NCBI GenBank assembly: GCA_030549775.1
Contig: CM060176.1
Location: forward strand, 98,571,815-98,635,814
Source: Tamarix chinensis
Taxonomy: Eukaryota > Streptophyta > Magnoliopsida > Caryophyllales > Tamaricaceae
Length of the DNA: 64,000 nucleotides
Direction: 5' to 3'
Part shown: one piece after another, positions 22,201-35,234 of the stretch
Position numbering within the stretch: the first letter of the stretch is position 1
Layout: each line of letters begins with the position of its first letter
The notes under the pieces: model-generated
Seen by the model: the letters and a program-made list of their open reading frames with translations, nothing else
What the model was told of the DNA's origin: nothing
Database searches by the model: none
Translations under genes and position numbers: made by a program

Positions 22201-22656
22201 AGGAAAAATATCTGGTTAGCAGAATTAAGGTTCTTGGGTAAAACAAATACGGGTCGGGTTCCCAAATATGGTTAAAATTAGTAACATAAATTTTAGCCAA
22301 ATTTTAACCTAATTAAATTTATATATTTAATATGTCATAATAATACACATGAAAATAATTCATTTACCATATAACATCCTATAATAATTATTGAAACTAA
22401 TTACACATAGTTAGCAATTTATAATTAGGGTCTTTTAAAATAGGGTATACATGAAAATAATGCATTTACCATATAACATCCTATAATAATTATTGAAACT
22501 AATTACACATAGTTAGCAATTTATAATTAGGGTCTTTTAAAATAGGGTATACATGAAAATAATGCATTTACCATATAACATCCTATAATAATTATTTTAA
22601 CTAATTACACATAGTTACCAATTTATAATTAGGGTCTTTAAAAATAGGGTATTACA
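19205..22656 (-). mobile_element. 5' LTR of the gag-only gypsy element (3.45 kb)
   Basis: Begins TGTACACCCC beside the PBS and ends GGGTATTACA. The adjoining PBS and gag fix its orientation as minus and so orient the solo LTRs. It holds a CAGTACTACGATACTG motif (19638-19653), blocks such as CATACTAGTGCACAAGGCA repeats (20020-20120), and a purine-rich stretch (21420-22090). It belongs to the same subfamily as the LTRs at 52581-54615 and 54616-57863, sharing text such as a CCCCTATAGGG-type block and a TAGGGCACT-AAGG repeat. Confidence 0.75.
22347..22656. repeat. three tandem copies of a 102-bp LTR-end unit
   Basis: Units start at 22347, 22449 and 22551, each beginning ACATGAAAATAAT and ending in AATAGGGTAT. 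Only the last ends in the true LTR terminus TATTACA. The copies differ at only a few positions, so the triplication is recent relative to the LTR itself. Confidence 0.85.
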
Positions 22657-22939
22657 TCTTGCACTGCAAGGTTTGTCAATTTCATCTCCCCTTCTCTCTC
22701 TTTATCTATATAATAATTTTCTATGCTTAGACAATGACAGGGTTCTTTAAGTTTAACTTTCTTATTTTCCTTTTTGAATTTGAATCTAAGTGCCTAGAAT
22801 AATGTTTTCCTTATCCTCAATATATTTCTTTAATTTGATCTTTCAATTATATAATGACAATTTGCCTACTAATGAACTACTAGGAAGGGTGATTATGATA
22901 TGTGTGATTGTCCCTCTAATGAACTACTAGTAAGGGTGG
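22657..22939. other. AT-rich flank
   Basis: No gene or element recognised. Confidence 0.4.
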
Positions 22940-23135
22940 GAAGGATTAGATGATGGTTTTAGGCTAAAAATAGTTGTCTATTATCATCTATAAATGGTAG
23001 TATTAGCCAAAAATTGTTGTCTAATCTTCCTCTAATTTTTTTATAAGGATTAGACGACGTTTTAGCTCACAATCATCATCTAACCTTTCCTCAAATTTTT
23101 TTACTATGTAGTTCTAATTCAAAACTGTTGTCCAT
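22940..23135. repeat. ATTAGACGACG...TTGTCTAAT repeats, possible DNA-transposon end
   Basis: Three diverged copies of about 65-70 bases, each with TTAGAYGAYG-TTTTAGC and an inverted TTGTCTAATC or CATCTAACC, followed by TTCCTCTAATTTTTTTAT. Such paired GACGACG/CGTCGTC motifs are common in subterminal parts of plant CACTA-like elements. No terminus or transposase found. Confidence 0.4.
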
Positions 23136-25636
23136 AGCATTTTTTATTAAAAAAAATGCTTTGGCTACCTATACCATATACAATTCATTGTACAAAAAAC
23201 TGCATATATTAAACTGATATACAAGCATCAATGGTGTGTATCCCAACTCAGAATATTAATTTTGCACTATATTAATTGGTCACTCATAACAACGATTAAT
23301 TTATATCAAAATTATATTTGTATCAACTTATTACTCATAAAATCAGTCAATTTTTTTAATATATCAAACAAGAGAATTCCAAAAAGATAGAAGTATACAT
23401 ACATTCTAACAAGACATCGATCACACATGAGAAAGAAAAGTAACTAAATAAATTAAACTCATAACATTATGCCTTCTAATGAGTTCAATCAACTACTTTG
23501 GGTCTTTATTATCTATCTTGGCATATTCATTTCTCATGGACTTAACAAGGGATATACTATGAGCGCACACACATGAGAAATAAAAATGTCAATATAGATA
23601 ACAAAGGCATTGTTTTTATCTAAACTCTCCATCTCTTTTATTTACCTTTCTTCCTAAATATTTATCATGATCATCGGATGTCATACTTGCATAAAATCAC
23701 CAAAAGAATTAAATATGCATACATGTTAACAAAAAAAAAGGATCATAAATACATGTTATTTATTAATAATATACAAATCCAACAACTTTGGCATACATCA
23801 TTTGTTTATGTTATTGTAAGACTCCTATAAATATATTCTACTACCATGGCATTTTATCCAACTATGATAAAAAAAATCTTATAAATACATTCCATTACAA
23901 TAGTATTAAGTTTATAAGTAATACAAAGCTATTATAAATACATCTAAGTTATGTGATCTTATTTTCTTATAACAGAATATGCTACTTTTATAAAATTACA
24001 CATGCATACATGTCGTACTATCAAATTATCATAAAAATAGGTTTTTATATCTCAAAGCATACAAACCTCAATTTAAAGGCCAACATAGTATATATTTTTC
24101 CGGCTCTAGGAGTCAACCCCCCCCCACACACATAGGGTTTTAGCATGCAAATCTTGAAATGAAAAAAAAACTAAAATAGACAATTGAGTCAAACATTATG
24201 CCCACCAAAGGATTGTTGACAAATGACAACAACGACATTTATATCAAATGTCTACAAAATGTATAGATGCTAGTATACACATATACTAACCTAAAAACTA
24301 TAATATTCATACCAAAGAATGCCTAATGGTATACAAAACTTATAACATAACAAAATTGAGGAAGCACATTCACATTGTGTGTGTATGTGCGAATGTGGGG
24401 AGAACTATTGATATTATGAAGGAAACATTTAGAAAGAAATAAGATTAAAAAGGCTCACTTATTAAGGAAGTGATAGAGAAAAGAGAAGAATAAGAAGGAT
24501 GTCTAGTGGTAGTGATGAAGGTGATCGATGGAGAAGAATAAGGAAGAGGTGGAAGAGAAACAACAGTGGAAGACTTTGAGGAAGAAGTTGTTTGCATTAT
24601 AGGCCTCTATGTGTGGTTGTGTGAATATGAGGAGTGAAAAATGCCCTTTGGATTAAGAGTGAATAATGCAAAAAGAAAGAAAAAAATCCTGCTAAGTTAT
24701 AAATGGCAAAGAAATGAAAAAAAATCGCATCACCTGACAACCGCAATCTTTAACCTTAAAAATGGAAATAAAATTGTTAAGGTATATATGGAAGTTTTAA
24801 GTTACAACCATAGTCTATACCCTTCTCCATTGAATTCGCACTATAGATAATTGATATAATTTTCCAATCATTATCTATCTCTTCTTCCTTTTTTTATCTC
24901 ACTTGTTTTTTTATTGGATAACTTATTGATGGCTGGTCTTATTAAAATATTTGTATATATGTTGTCATCTATATTGATTTTTGTAATAGTTTAGTTGTGG
25001 CCATTTGTACCAAATGAATAATATTTCTCTTGATAGTATCGTATAGCTTGAGTCATGCTTGTACCTTTATTTATTTTTTCTATTTACCTATTGATGTAAA
25101 ATGATCAAAACATGTTCAAAACATAAGCTAGAAATGAAATATATAGGGTCTTCTATTAATTGATCTTATGCAGATTGATATAATAGAATGATGCACAAAT
25201 GTTTGGACATAATAATGATGACTATATAAGAATAATTATTCCCCACTTTTTGTGGACAAACGATATGAAAACCACTAAGAATCACTCCTAATATGAACAT
25301 AAAGTACTAAGAATTGAATGTACCGACTAAACAGCGTTGACTCTTTCACTTACCCCTTTTTACCAACTAAATCAATAAACAAAAGTAGTTTATGTCTATT
25401 ATTATGCATTATTTTAATTTAAGTAGTCAATCTTGACATTTGTCACCCTACTCTTGAATATCATTGAAAGTATTACCTCTATTATTATGTGTTTGTTTGA
25501 TGTTGTTTTACTGCACTACAACCTATATATATATATATCTTAAAGTCACTATTTTAATTGAAATGTAATAATTATAAAAGATATGTTGTTTTGTTATCTT
25601 ATTATATTAAGTGATTATTGGTTTTAATATATTTTA
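23136..25636. other. AT-rich unassigned DNA
   Basis: Only short, unconvincing frames on both strands. No conserved motif, RNA gene or LTR end recognised. A C8 run lies near 24117-24125. Confidence 0.4.
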
Positions 25637-25800
25637 TTATTTTCCTTGATTTTAGGATGAGTGATGATGAGAGTGAGAAATTTGACGATAAAGATAATAA
25701 TGAGAAGATGGAGAATAAAGCTCAAGTATAATGGGATGAGGAAATGTTTAATGGATGTGTTAAAAATGAAAATAAGGTGTATGAGTGTAATTGAGATTTC
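25637..25800 (+). pseudogene. short acidic coding-like fragment
   Basis: The plus strand reads MSDDESEKFDDKDNNEKMEN, then a stop followed by WDEEMFNGCVKNENKVYECN. The second part is faintly like the WT-EEM...CV-E start of Myb/SANT-like domains tied to plant Harbinger transposons, but this is a weak impression from about 20 residues. It may be chance. Confidence 0.2.
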
Positions 25801-28009
25801 ACCTCTTAACATGAGTTAGGGATAGAGTTAATTTTTATGATAGATCATGCCATGATATTCTTTAAGTGTTGGGTGTCATATCCATGTTTTATGTATGTTG
25901 GATGTGTTGAATGTTTCGTGTTTTAAGTGGCATGGCTGGCTAGACTAGTTGATTGGTTTTGCTTTGAACTAGTTGACTGGTTTAGAAGTGAAATAATCAA
26001 ATCGTTGGGACGATTTCAGCACTTTAGACCTTGAGCAAAAAGATAATAAGTTGAGTTACAGAGCTTGAAATTTAGCGCCATATTTTTCTCCTTAGTAAAC
26101 TATACATCTTAAGCTTTTTAAAGAGATAATATTCACCCATTAATAAAGAACATAGATTTTTTGGTGAATTTTCAAAGTCTACATATAAGCATAAGGGCTT
26201 AAGATAAATATAGTTTTAAACATTCTTTTACGTAAACACTTCAAAACATTTTTTTTATGTTTAAACTCATTTTAAGACCTTTAAAATTGATTTTTAAAAA
26301 GGATAAAAAACACCAAATAATTGGAAACCTAATTTTTCATCAGATTATCACATTACTAAAAAAAATGACCTAAGACTTAAAGATATCACCATAAGCTTGA
26401 AGTCTTGTTTGGCTTCCTTCTTGTTGTTTGACTTGTGGTTGAGTAATGTTTTGCAAACTTGATTTTCTTAGCTCTTCTTAACTTATTCAAGTGTTGAATA
26501 TTTCAAGTTTTACTATTATACACATGCACATTTAATGAGAGAATTCAAATGCTAAGATAAGGTTGTCCTCATTAAAACAAGGATGAGTGAAATTGATTGA
26601 CCTACTATTCCAACACATAACAAAATACCTGAAATGCCCTTCACGTGTAAAATTAACCCAAACCACTTCAAAAATCATAATTCCTACTTGTTCTTATAAC
26701 CCAAGGAACTCAATCATTATACTTAACATATTTTCTCATCATTTTACACTTACTAAACTAAAAACTTTAGAATTAAAGTGAACTGGTTAAATTACCCTCA
26801 AACACTTAGAAACTTATAAATAAAAAACATAGCTAGCCTTATACATACCTAAATCTTGACATATTATATATCAAAATTTAAATAAAACACCTAATAAATG
26901 CAATGTCATTTCCATAATTAATTAAAAACAACTGAAAGGACAATTATTCCCCTTGGTAAAAAGTAACTTTAAAACCATAAATCCAAAGTTAATCCTTTTA
27001 ATTTAAATTCAATCCTTTTAGTACCAAATTCACACCCAAGTACACACACACACACTAACACTATAAAACATCAAACAACATGCTAAACTAAAATTAAAAC
27101 AATAAAAACACATATGGTTATGATTAAAGGCTAAAATTCATAATATATACATTCATCATTTTCAACCAACCATTTGCATATATAAGCCTAATCATCCTTT
27201 CTAGGTTAGTAAGCCCCATATATGCACATTAACATCAACCTCTATTTCCTCAAAGCATTAATATCATGAGTATACAAAATGTAGAAGTAGGAGAAGAAGG
27301 TAAGATAGCATAACACACTCTCAATTGACAATGTTTTTAGCATAAGGTAGAGTTGGCACTTGCACAATTTTAGCCATAACGTTTTACATATTTTTAAAAA
27401 ATCAATATTTAAAAAAATCATAGTAAATTAGATATCCTAAGAGTTAATATGGCATATTAAATGTTCCAAAACCGCAACCATACATGTATAGTTTTTCCAT
27501 ATAATAGATAGTAAATTTTAGAACATTAAACTATCATGATTCATGACACAACTTAGATATTTTCATGCTCTTTTCATATATAACAACATAAATAATTAGA
27601 AATATAAAAATAAAAAATAAAATAATGTTTATCATTGAGGATAAAAGCATAAAAACTTAGCACACAAATACTATTTATAATTAGACAACCATAAATCTAA
27701 GTTTCAAAGCAAAAGTAAGAAAAAATCTAAGTTGAGCACCACCACCAAGGTTCCTTATTCACCTTCACAATAAGAGATAAAAATGGTCAAGAAAGGATCA
27801 TCAAAACAAAAGGAAAGGAGAAGATAAATAAGCACTTAATCTTGAAATATAATAGATAATAAGGATGACACCTTAAAATAATCGCTAAAGTTTCACCCTC
27901 TAATACTAAAGGAAAGTAATAAGGAGTTAAAATAAAGTAGATTATGAAGAATATGAAGAAAAAACAAAAAGAATATGAAGAGAAGAATTCTCACTCAACA
28001 AGGGCGTAA
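25801..28009. other. AT-rich unassigned DNA
   Basis: No recognisable gene. It includes two tandem ACTAGTTGA-TGGTTT motifs near 25944-25984. It ends at the 5-bp duplication of LTR X. Confidence 0.4.
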
Positions 28010-31000
28010 TACCTCAAATTTGACCTAATTTTAGGTTATTAATATTTTAACCAAACCCTAATTCCTAATGTTTAATATTTTTAATATTACCCTAATTCTT
28101 TAATATTAAATTTAAGCATAACTCTAACCCTAATCTTAAACTTATTTTCATTTTTCTCTTTCCTTACTTCTTTTATTTTTCTCTTTCATTTCTTATTTTC
28201 TTTTTCCCTTTTCTATTTTCTTTTATTTTTTCCTTTTTCTTCTTCTCCTTTCCCACATGAATTTTATCTTTCCCCAACCCATTTCCTTCAGTTGTACCTC
28301 CATCCATAGCCTACCTAAGTCTAAAACTATCATCATCCTCATCCCATATATTGCTATAAACTTTTTCCCCAAATTCCTCTAATTTCTACCTCGCCCATAC
28401 TCGACATGTGCCTCACTCCCTATCACTTACAGCTTCACACATCACCACCACCTCAACTATAAATAACCCTCCATTGTCTCTCCTTACCTCATTTAATGTC
28501 TAACCAAACTTCTCCCCTAATTCCCTCTCTCTTTTCCCAACTTCTCTATGTTTTTCTCCATCGATTTTTGCCATTTTCGTGCCGCAAAGTCTCCATACAT
28601 TGCTAAACCTCATGCTACATCACCATTGTTTCTTCAAAATCCCACACAACTCTCCCCTTAGTTTTGTCAATAGATTATGCAACCCCCTTAAGCTACATCA
28701 ACACCACCCACAAACCACGCTATCAACATCACCTACCCTCTTCTATGCGAAGACCTCACACAAACCCCATTAGCTACATCACTCCCTCACGTAATATGCC
28801 CATTAGCCATGTCACTCCTTTATGTAAGTCCCACCTTTGTTGCTCCATCATCCTTTGCAACTAGCTTCATTTGTGCCACACTTTCCCATAACTTTGAGCT
28901 TCAACTTTTATTTTGATTCCTCCTCCTATTCCATCCTCCTTTGCCTTAGATTTTCTTTAGTTATTTTTATTAAGTTCTAATCATGTGTTACTATTAATTT
29001 TTAAGTGGTTTTCCAATGGTCTCAAATGAGTCGTATTAGGGTTTATTTGTGCTTAGAAACCGGTGTCGATTAGGTAAGGATACATTCCGTGGTTAGGGTT
29101 TTTGAATGTTATGTATAAATTTATATATAATCACATACTTGGTATTGTTATATTTCATAATTTATGTTGATAATGTCATTGTATGATAATGTAATATTGT
29201 ATTATGGAAAGTAAGTATTACTTGAAACCATGAGCTTATATGATGTCTCTTACGATAAGTCTTATTTTGCAACCCTAAATATGGTAGATGATCTATGGTG
29301 TTGTTAAATTATGGAAAGTGGGTAAGGAATGTTTTCAATTTGTATGGTGATGTAATATATTGAAGGTCAGAAAATAATGATGACAAACTTGTAAGGTTAT
29401 TGGAAATTTGGGTATTCTAGCTATCTTAAAGGGCATTTTGGACATTTCATAATAATATGGAAAATGGTTATGGCATGATGAATTATTGAGGGTTTATAAT
29501 TTATTTCCTAAGTAATATTATCAAATGGTGGTTGAGTAAGATACAAGTTATCTAAAATGTGACTTTTAGGCATTTAGGAAAGGTAAGGGTATTTTAGTTA
29601 ATATAGGTTAATATGGAATCGTTGTTATTTATAATGTGATATTGGTTTAAAATATGTTAAGTATATTATGTAGAATACTTGGGGTAATTATGAGTATCAT
29701 AAGTTAAAGAAAATAATAAAATGGCTTAAATAATGAATAATAACCCTAGAAGCAGCTCTTTATCCCATGTGTAAAACGATGGATTTGGACCTTTATTTTT
29801 AGATATTTTGTTAATAATTTTATTTTAATATGGTGTACCTAAATTAGTGGTTATATGATTCTTATGAGATAAGTTATGCTTACCTTGTGAAATTAGATTT
29901 TTGTAAAGAAATTGTGGTGTTGCTCCTTAAGGATTATCCCAGTCATCATGTGGTTGCATTTTATGTATGTGCCTTGAATACTTATATTTTTTTTTTTGCA
30001 TGATGACATCAAGATACACGATAGTTTAATATGACATTAATTACTTAAAATGAAAGATCAAGTGAGTTAGGATCGAGGTGTTCGGTCCATTCCACTAAAT
30101 GAGAAGAATGGCCAAGAGCATTTTTTTCCCATCAGAATGTACTAGAAATTTTATAATAGTGGTCAACGACATATTTCCCTATGAGGTGTTGAGTTTATTC
30201 CATTGGATTAATAATATTTAGGCATTTTTTGTTATAATATTTGTTTCAGTTTGTTCCATCGCAATAAGAATAGTGAGGTCTCTAAACTCACCACAATTAA
30301 GAAAATGGATTGTTATTATACCTTATAATGGAACTTTGGTTCACTCGTTCTCTTGCATTGTATCACATTAAATCAATATATATGATTCTTCTTCCATGTG
30401 GCCTTATGTATATGTGTAATACCCCACATTTTAGCTAACCTTAATCCCGAGAAATTGATATTGTAACCTAATTATAACCTTAGGAAATTTATTTTTCTAT
30501 ATTAACCTAACTCCTTAATCATAAATCTTAACCTAATCCTAATTTTTATTTTAGGTTATTAATATCTTTCCTAACCTAAACCTAATCTCAGATGATTATT
30601 CAATTAATTTATCCTAATATCATAACCTAAATTATTTTTAACCTAAACCTAAATCTAAACCCACACCATTTCCCTTTTCTCCTTTTTCTGTTTTCTTCCC
30701 TTTCCATTTATATTCTTCCCCCGGCTGGTTCTCTTCCCCTCCCTTTGTGTGCATGACTCCCCCTTCCAAGCCTACCCTATACCCCTATCAACTCTCCCCT
30801 CTTCAATTTAAGGGTCCGGGGTTGAAATTTTGGCCGATCACAACACCTACCCCTCATCATTTCCTCTGTGTGTGCATGTGTATATAAGGCACATTTAATG
30901 TCTAAACCTACCGTCTTCTCCATATGTTTTCTATCAAAAAATTTCACCACCAATGTAGCCTTCCTCCATCCTTCTTTCCCCTCCTTATTGTTTCCAAAAT

Positions 31001-32518
31001 AACCCAAAACACCCACCATCGATGAGCTCAACCAAGGCACGAACACCACCAATAACAGGCTTTACCATTTCTCCCCTACTACCACATGCCAAACTCACCA
31101 TTTCCTAATCCCTACCTTCTACTGTTACACCTAATCAATCCACCCTCATTTGGAAAAAATCACCAAAACTAACCCCACCACCTTTGGCCATTATCACCGC
31201 AACATCACCCGTTCGATTATTTTTGGCAAACACCACCCCCAACGGTTGATAAAGCAATTGGTGCATGACTTCACCCTTAGTCTAAGCACCCTACAGCCAC
31301 CCTCCTTCCTTTTCCTTTCCTTGGTTGCATAAAATTTTACCATGCACCCCTCCCTCTTTGGTAGCTTCCACCACAACCACCCCTATTTTTAGCAACCACA
31401 ACCATACCAAACTACCCTCCTTTCAGCATCTCCAACCAAACCACACCACCACCCATTAGCTCTAACAACCAAACACCATCCCTCCTTGTTCCAGCCTCCA
31501 CCACCACTGCACCCTTGTAGCAACAGTAGCTCGTGTGGTTGCTACAACCCCTTGGCTCGACACAACCTAGCTATTCTTCCTCTCTTTGGTTGTGTAGGTT
31601 GTCCCCGTGGTTTGCTTTGGCTTTTCTCCCATCTTTTACCCTTCCATTTCCTTAACATTTCCATAGTATATCGTCTAATACTAATGGTGTCTTATTATGA
31701 TTTATTAGGTGATTTTCTTGAGGTTCTAGAAGAGGTGGAATGGGAATTACTTGCTTAGAGAGCGAATTCATTTTCATAAGGATGCTTATCATAGTCTAGG
31801 GTTTTTGATTGCTAAGTATTATGCATGATTTTTTGTTGTACCATGTTATTTTTATCATGTGGTTCAATATAAGATTGGTAATGCTATTATATGCAATTGA
31901 TATTATATGATAGAACATGAGTAACTAAAGATTATTGCGATATTGTTATTTTATATGGAAAACCCTCAATATGAAATATGGTTGTATCATGGTTTTATTA
32001 AGGTATGATGAGTGTGAAATGAGTATAATAAGGTTTATGGAGATAAATAGTGGATTTGGAAATAATGTTACTAAACATATAAGATCTACATAAAATAAGG
32101 GTTTTGTTATCAGTAAGGCATTTTGGTCAATATGGGTTTAGTATGAGAATTAGGGTATTTTAAGGTGTTGTATCATATAAAATATGTTAAGGAATTTTTA
32201 TGGAAGTGTTTAGAGTAGTTGTGAATGACCTAAGCTTAATAAAGCATGGAAATTGTTTAATTTAGGAATACTAATCTTAAAATGAGAAGGTTATTATCAC
32301 ATGTGTTAAATGGTAGAGTTAGAACACAAAATATGAATATGTTGTTGATATTATTGTTCTGAAAATGATATTGAATCTAGTGATCATTTGAGCCTTACAG
32401 AAAAAGTTATGATGGTTTTATGAAATTAGGGTTTATATGCCTTAGGAATGGTAATCGTCGAGATAGGGTTATTATCCCATGTGCAAGACTTTATAGTTAG
32501 GCCTTGAAATTTGAACAT

Positions 32519-32606
32519 GTTGTTGTTGTTGTTGTTGTTGATGATGATGATGATGATGACGACGATGACGATGACGATGACGATGATGATGATGATGATG
32601 ATGATG

Positions 32607-32680
<74 letters not shown>
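32519..32680. repeat. compound trinucleotide microsatellite (GTT)n(GAT/GAC)n(AAT)n
   Basis: Three adjoining trinucleotide runs, each differing from the last at one position. The resulting poly-Asp/poly-Asn reading frame is an artefact. Confidence 0.9.
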
Positions 32681-32859
32681 TTAGGAATAGTTACTAAATT
32701 TTGTGGTTAAAAGAGTAATAGAAGAAGAGTTATGATAAAAGTAAAAAAATAAGGGTTTTGGGGAAATATTAGGGTCTTAACCCTAAAGAATGGACTTATG
32801 ATCTCATGATATGTCGTACCTATGTATAACATGTTCTTTACTTGTCAAATCAAACATGG

Positions 32860-33440
32860 ATAAGACATTAATCATTTAAAGTGAAAAATCACATGAGTCA
32901 GGCCGAGGTGTTTATGGGTCTGTTCCATCTAACGATAATAGTGGCCCAACTATGTTGTCCCTAAGAGGTGTTTCAAACTGGTCCACTGGTTTAAGAATAG
33001 TGGATCAGAAGTACTTTATTCTTAGAGGTGTTTTATGGGTCTGCTCTACTAAACGATAATAATGGCTCATGTGTGTTGTCCCTGAGAGGTTCTTCTGTCC
33101 ATTCCACTGGATTAAGAATAGAGATGCCCTATAGTCATCGTGAATAAGAATATGATTTGAGATAAGTAACCTAATGGATAAGATACTAATGATTTAAAGT
33201 GGAAGAGTCTATGAGTCAAGACTGAGGGTAGGGCTTGTTCCACCGGACGATAATAGTGGCTCAGGTGTATTGTCCCCGAGAAGTGCTTTAGATCGTTCCA
33301 CCAATTTATAAATAGAGGCTCAAGAGCATTTTTCCCTGAGAGGTGTTGAGTCCATTTCACCGGACAATAATGGCTACTCGAGTGTGTTGCCCCTAAAAGG
33401 TGTTTCTAACCATTCCACTGGTTTATGAATAGTGGGGTTC
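32860..33440. repeat. degenerate cassette repeats in LTR Y
   Basis: Repeated CCACYGG-N5-AATAGTGG units (for example CCACCGGACGATAATAGTGG near 33240) with spacers CCCNGAGAGGTGTT. They match the reverse complement of the CCACTATTATAGCCGGTGG units in copies 1, 2 and E. Each block is introduced by ATTAATCATTTAAAGTGAAA-like text (32868, 33186), also seen beside cassettes at 62490. Confidence 0.6.
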
Positions 33441-33741
33441 CTGACCTCAACATAAATAAAAGAATGAAAATTGTTATATCTAATAAAGAGGCATGGATCA
33501 GTACTTACCTTGTTATACTTTATGTGTTTTATATGTGTACTTATCCTCTCATATGAATGTATGTATTTAACTGTATCCCTACCTCGGCAATATTTTTACC
33601 ATGCTTTAGTACGTAGCGTGTTGACCATCATTTTCATGGGTGATGCTCGTTCCCGCTAGCAAAGAACCTTGATTTTTTGTGCAAGTTTATGAGGACCAAC
33701 GTGATGATTTTGTTGCCTTTGATGCATTGTAATGGTGGGAG

Positions 33742-34368
33742 TAAGGTTGTTCATGGTTCAAATATATAATATTTTGGATATTTGATTGTCGGATATTTTA
33801 AAAAAATATTTGATTTAAAACTTCGGATATACGAAAGATTGGATATCCGAATTTTCGAATTGGATATCAAATATAACCAATATTATCTGAATACATTTTT
33901 AAATATAAAAAACCACCAAATTACAGATATATTTGATATTGTTTGATCTATTGAGCAAATATCCAATCCAATAAGCAAATATATGAATTGCTCAACAAAT
34001 ATCCGATGTTAAAACTAAAATTAAAGTCACTACATCACAAGATTAAATTAGATTCTATTAGATCTAAAAAGGGATTATGTGAATAAAAATTATATATATA
34101 CACACGCACATCTAAATTTATGTATATATAATTATATATAAAATAAAAAAATGTATAAATATAAAATAAAAAAATGTATAAATAATTTAGTTTAGATCGG
34201 ATATTATTTATATTTGTTGGATCAGATATCTAGTTTGTTTAACTTTTTCTTGGCCGGATTTGATATTTTATTTGAAAAAAAAATTTGATTGGTTATTTTC
34301 TTCTTTAGATCGGATTGCTTTAGATACCAGATCAGATAAGCAGATATCGGATAACATAAACAACCTTA
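33742..34368. mobile_element. terminal-inverted-repeat insertion (MITE-like) in LTR Y
   Basis: Bounded by perfect 10-bp inverted repeats TAAGGTTGTT (33742-33751) and AACAACCTTA (34359-34368). The interior is full of GGATAT/ATATCC motifs and has no ORF of note. The paralogous stretch of LTR X (34850-34900) lacks it, which confirms the insertion. The target duplication is too short or ambiguous to assign the superfamily. Confidence 0.65.
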
Positions 34369-35234
34369 AGTAGAAGTGACTTTTTCTGTACTAGGTGTTA
34401 GGGAGAAGAGTCATGTTATCGAGATGATGTTTTTACCTAGATACATTTTGGACTGTTTAATCCATGGTATTCCTTTTTTTTGTATTTTGTTATTATATCC
34501 CGAAATTAATCTCCAAACTCATATTTATATTTATAAAGCATCTCCCATTTATAATTTCTCTATTCTACTCTAAACGGTTTAAGCCTTGTAATTGATGTAA
34601 GGATTATATAGTAAACCAGACTTTCGTCAATTACGACGGTAACACCCAATATTTTGATTATATGCTTCCATTGTAAAATGAAATTTTTCAGTAGTAAAAT
34701 TTGGGATATTAAAATTTGTATGCCCTTACTATTATTATATTGTTCCCTCATTCATTACATAGTGTACTGATTATTCTTTTCATGGGTGTTACTTATTTCC
34801 ATGAGCAGACAATCCATCTTTTGTTGTGTAGGTCACTGAGGAGCCCTTAGATGATTTCTATACTTTTAATGATCTACCTATGGACAAGTGACTCTTAATA
34901 TATCATGAGATTTAGATGTAGAGTTGATGTTATCCAATAGATAGTTTTTATCAAGATATATTTTTGGACTCTTAGTTCCATTAGATCCCTTTTGATTACA
35001 TTTTGTTATATTGTACTCAAAGTTAAACCCCAACTCTTATATAATTTTATGAAAATCTCTTTCATTCTCTATTTATCATATTTTAAGTTCTAAACATTTT
35101 TTCTTGTATTTAATGTAATGATGGTATATTAAGCTACACTTATGTTGAGTACAGTGATAACATCTGATTAACTTGCTATTATGCTTCTACTAAACAATTT
35201 TTTTCCGTAGTAAATTTTAGAGCGTTATAAAGAG

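Larger units (their letters stand above)
30415..34713 (+). mobile_element. LTR Y, nested in LTR X
   Basis: Starts TGTAATACCCC and ends GGGATATTAAA (expected GGGGTATTACA). Flanks are ATATG (30410-30414) and ATTTG (34714-34718), one mismatch. Excluding the insertion at 33742-34368 it is about 3.7 kb. It holds a pyrimidine-rich stretch (30660-31640), a compound trinucleotide array (32519-32680), a degenerate cassette zone (32860-33440) and the conserved 3' end CGACGGTAACACCC. Confidence 0.65.
28015..35229 (+). mobile_element. LTR X, interrupted by LTR Y
   Basis: Starts CGTAATACC (TG end with one change) and ends GCGTTATA. It is flanked by AAGGG (28010-28014) and AAGAG (35230-35234), a target duplication with one difference. 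Its left part is 28015-30414 and its right part 34719-35229. The right part duplicates text seen in LTR Y (TTTTCATGGGTG, GATGATTT, CTTTTAATGAT-type blocks), as expected if Y inserted into a related copy. Sense strand plus. Confidence 0.65.

Noticed and set aside
32504..32710. 68-codon poly-Asp/poly-Asn protein
   Set aside because: Direct translation of a trinucleotide microsatellite.
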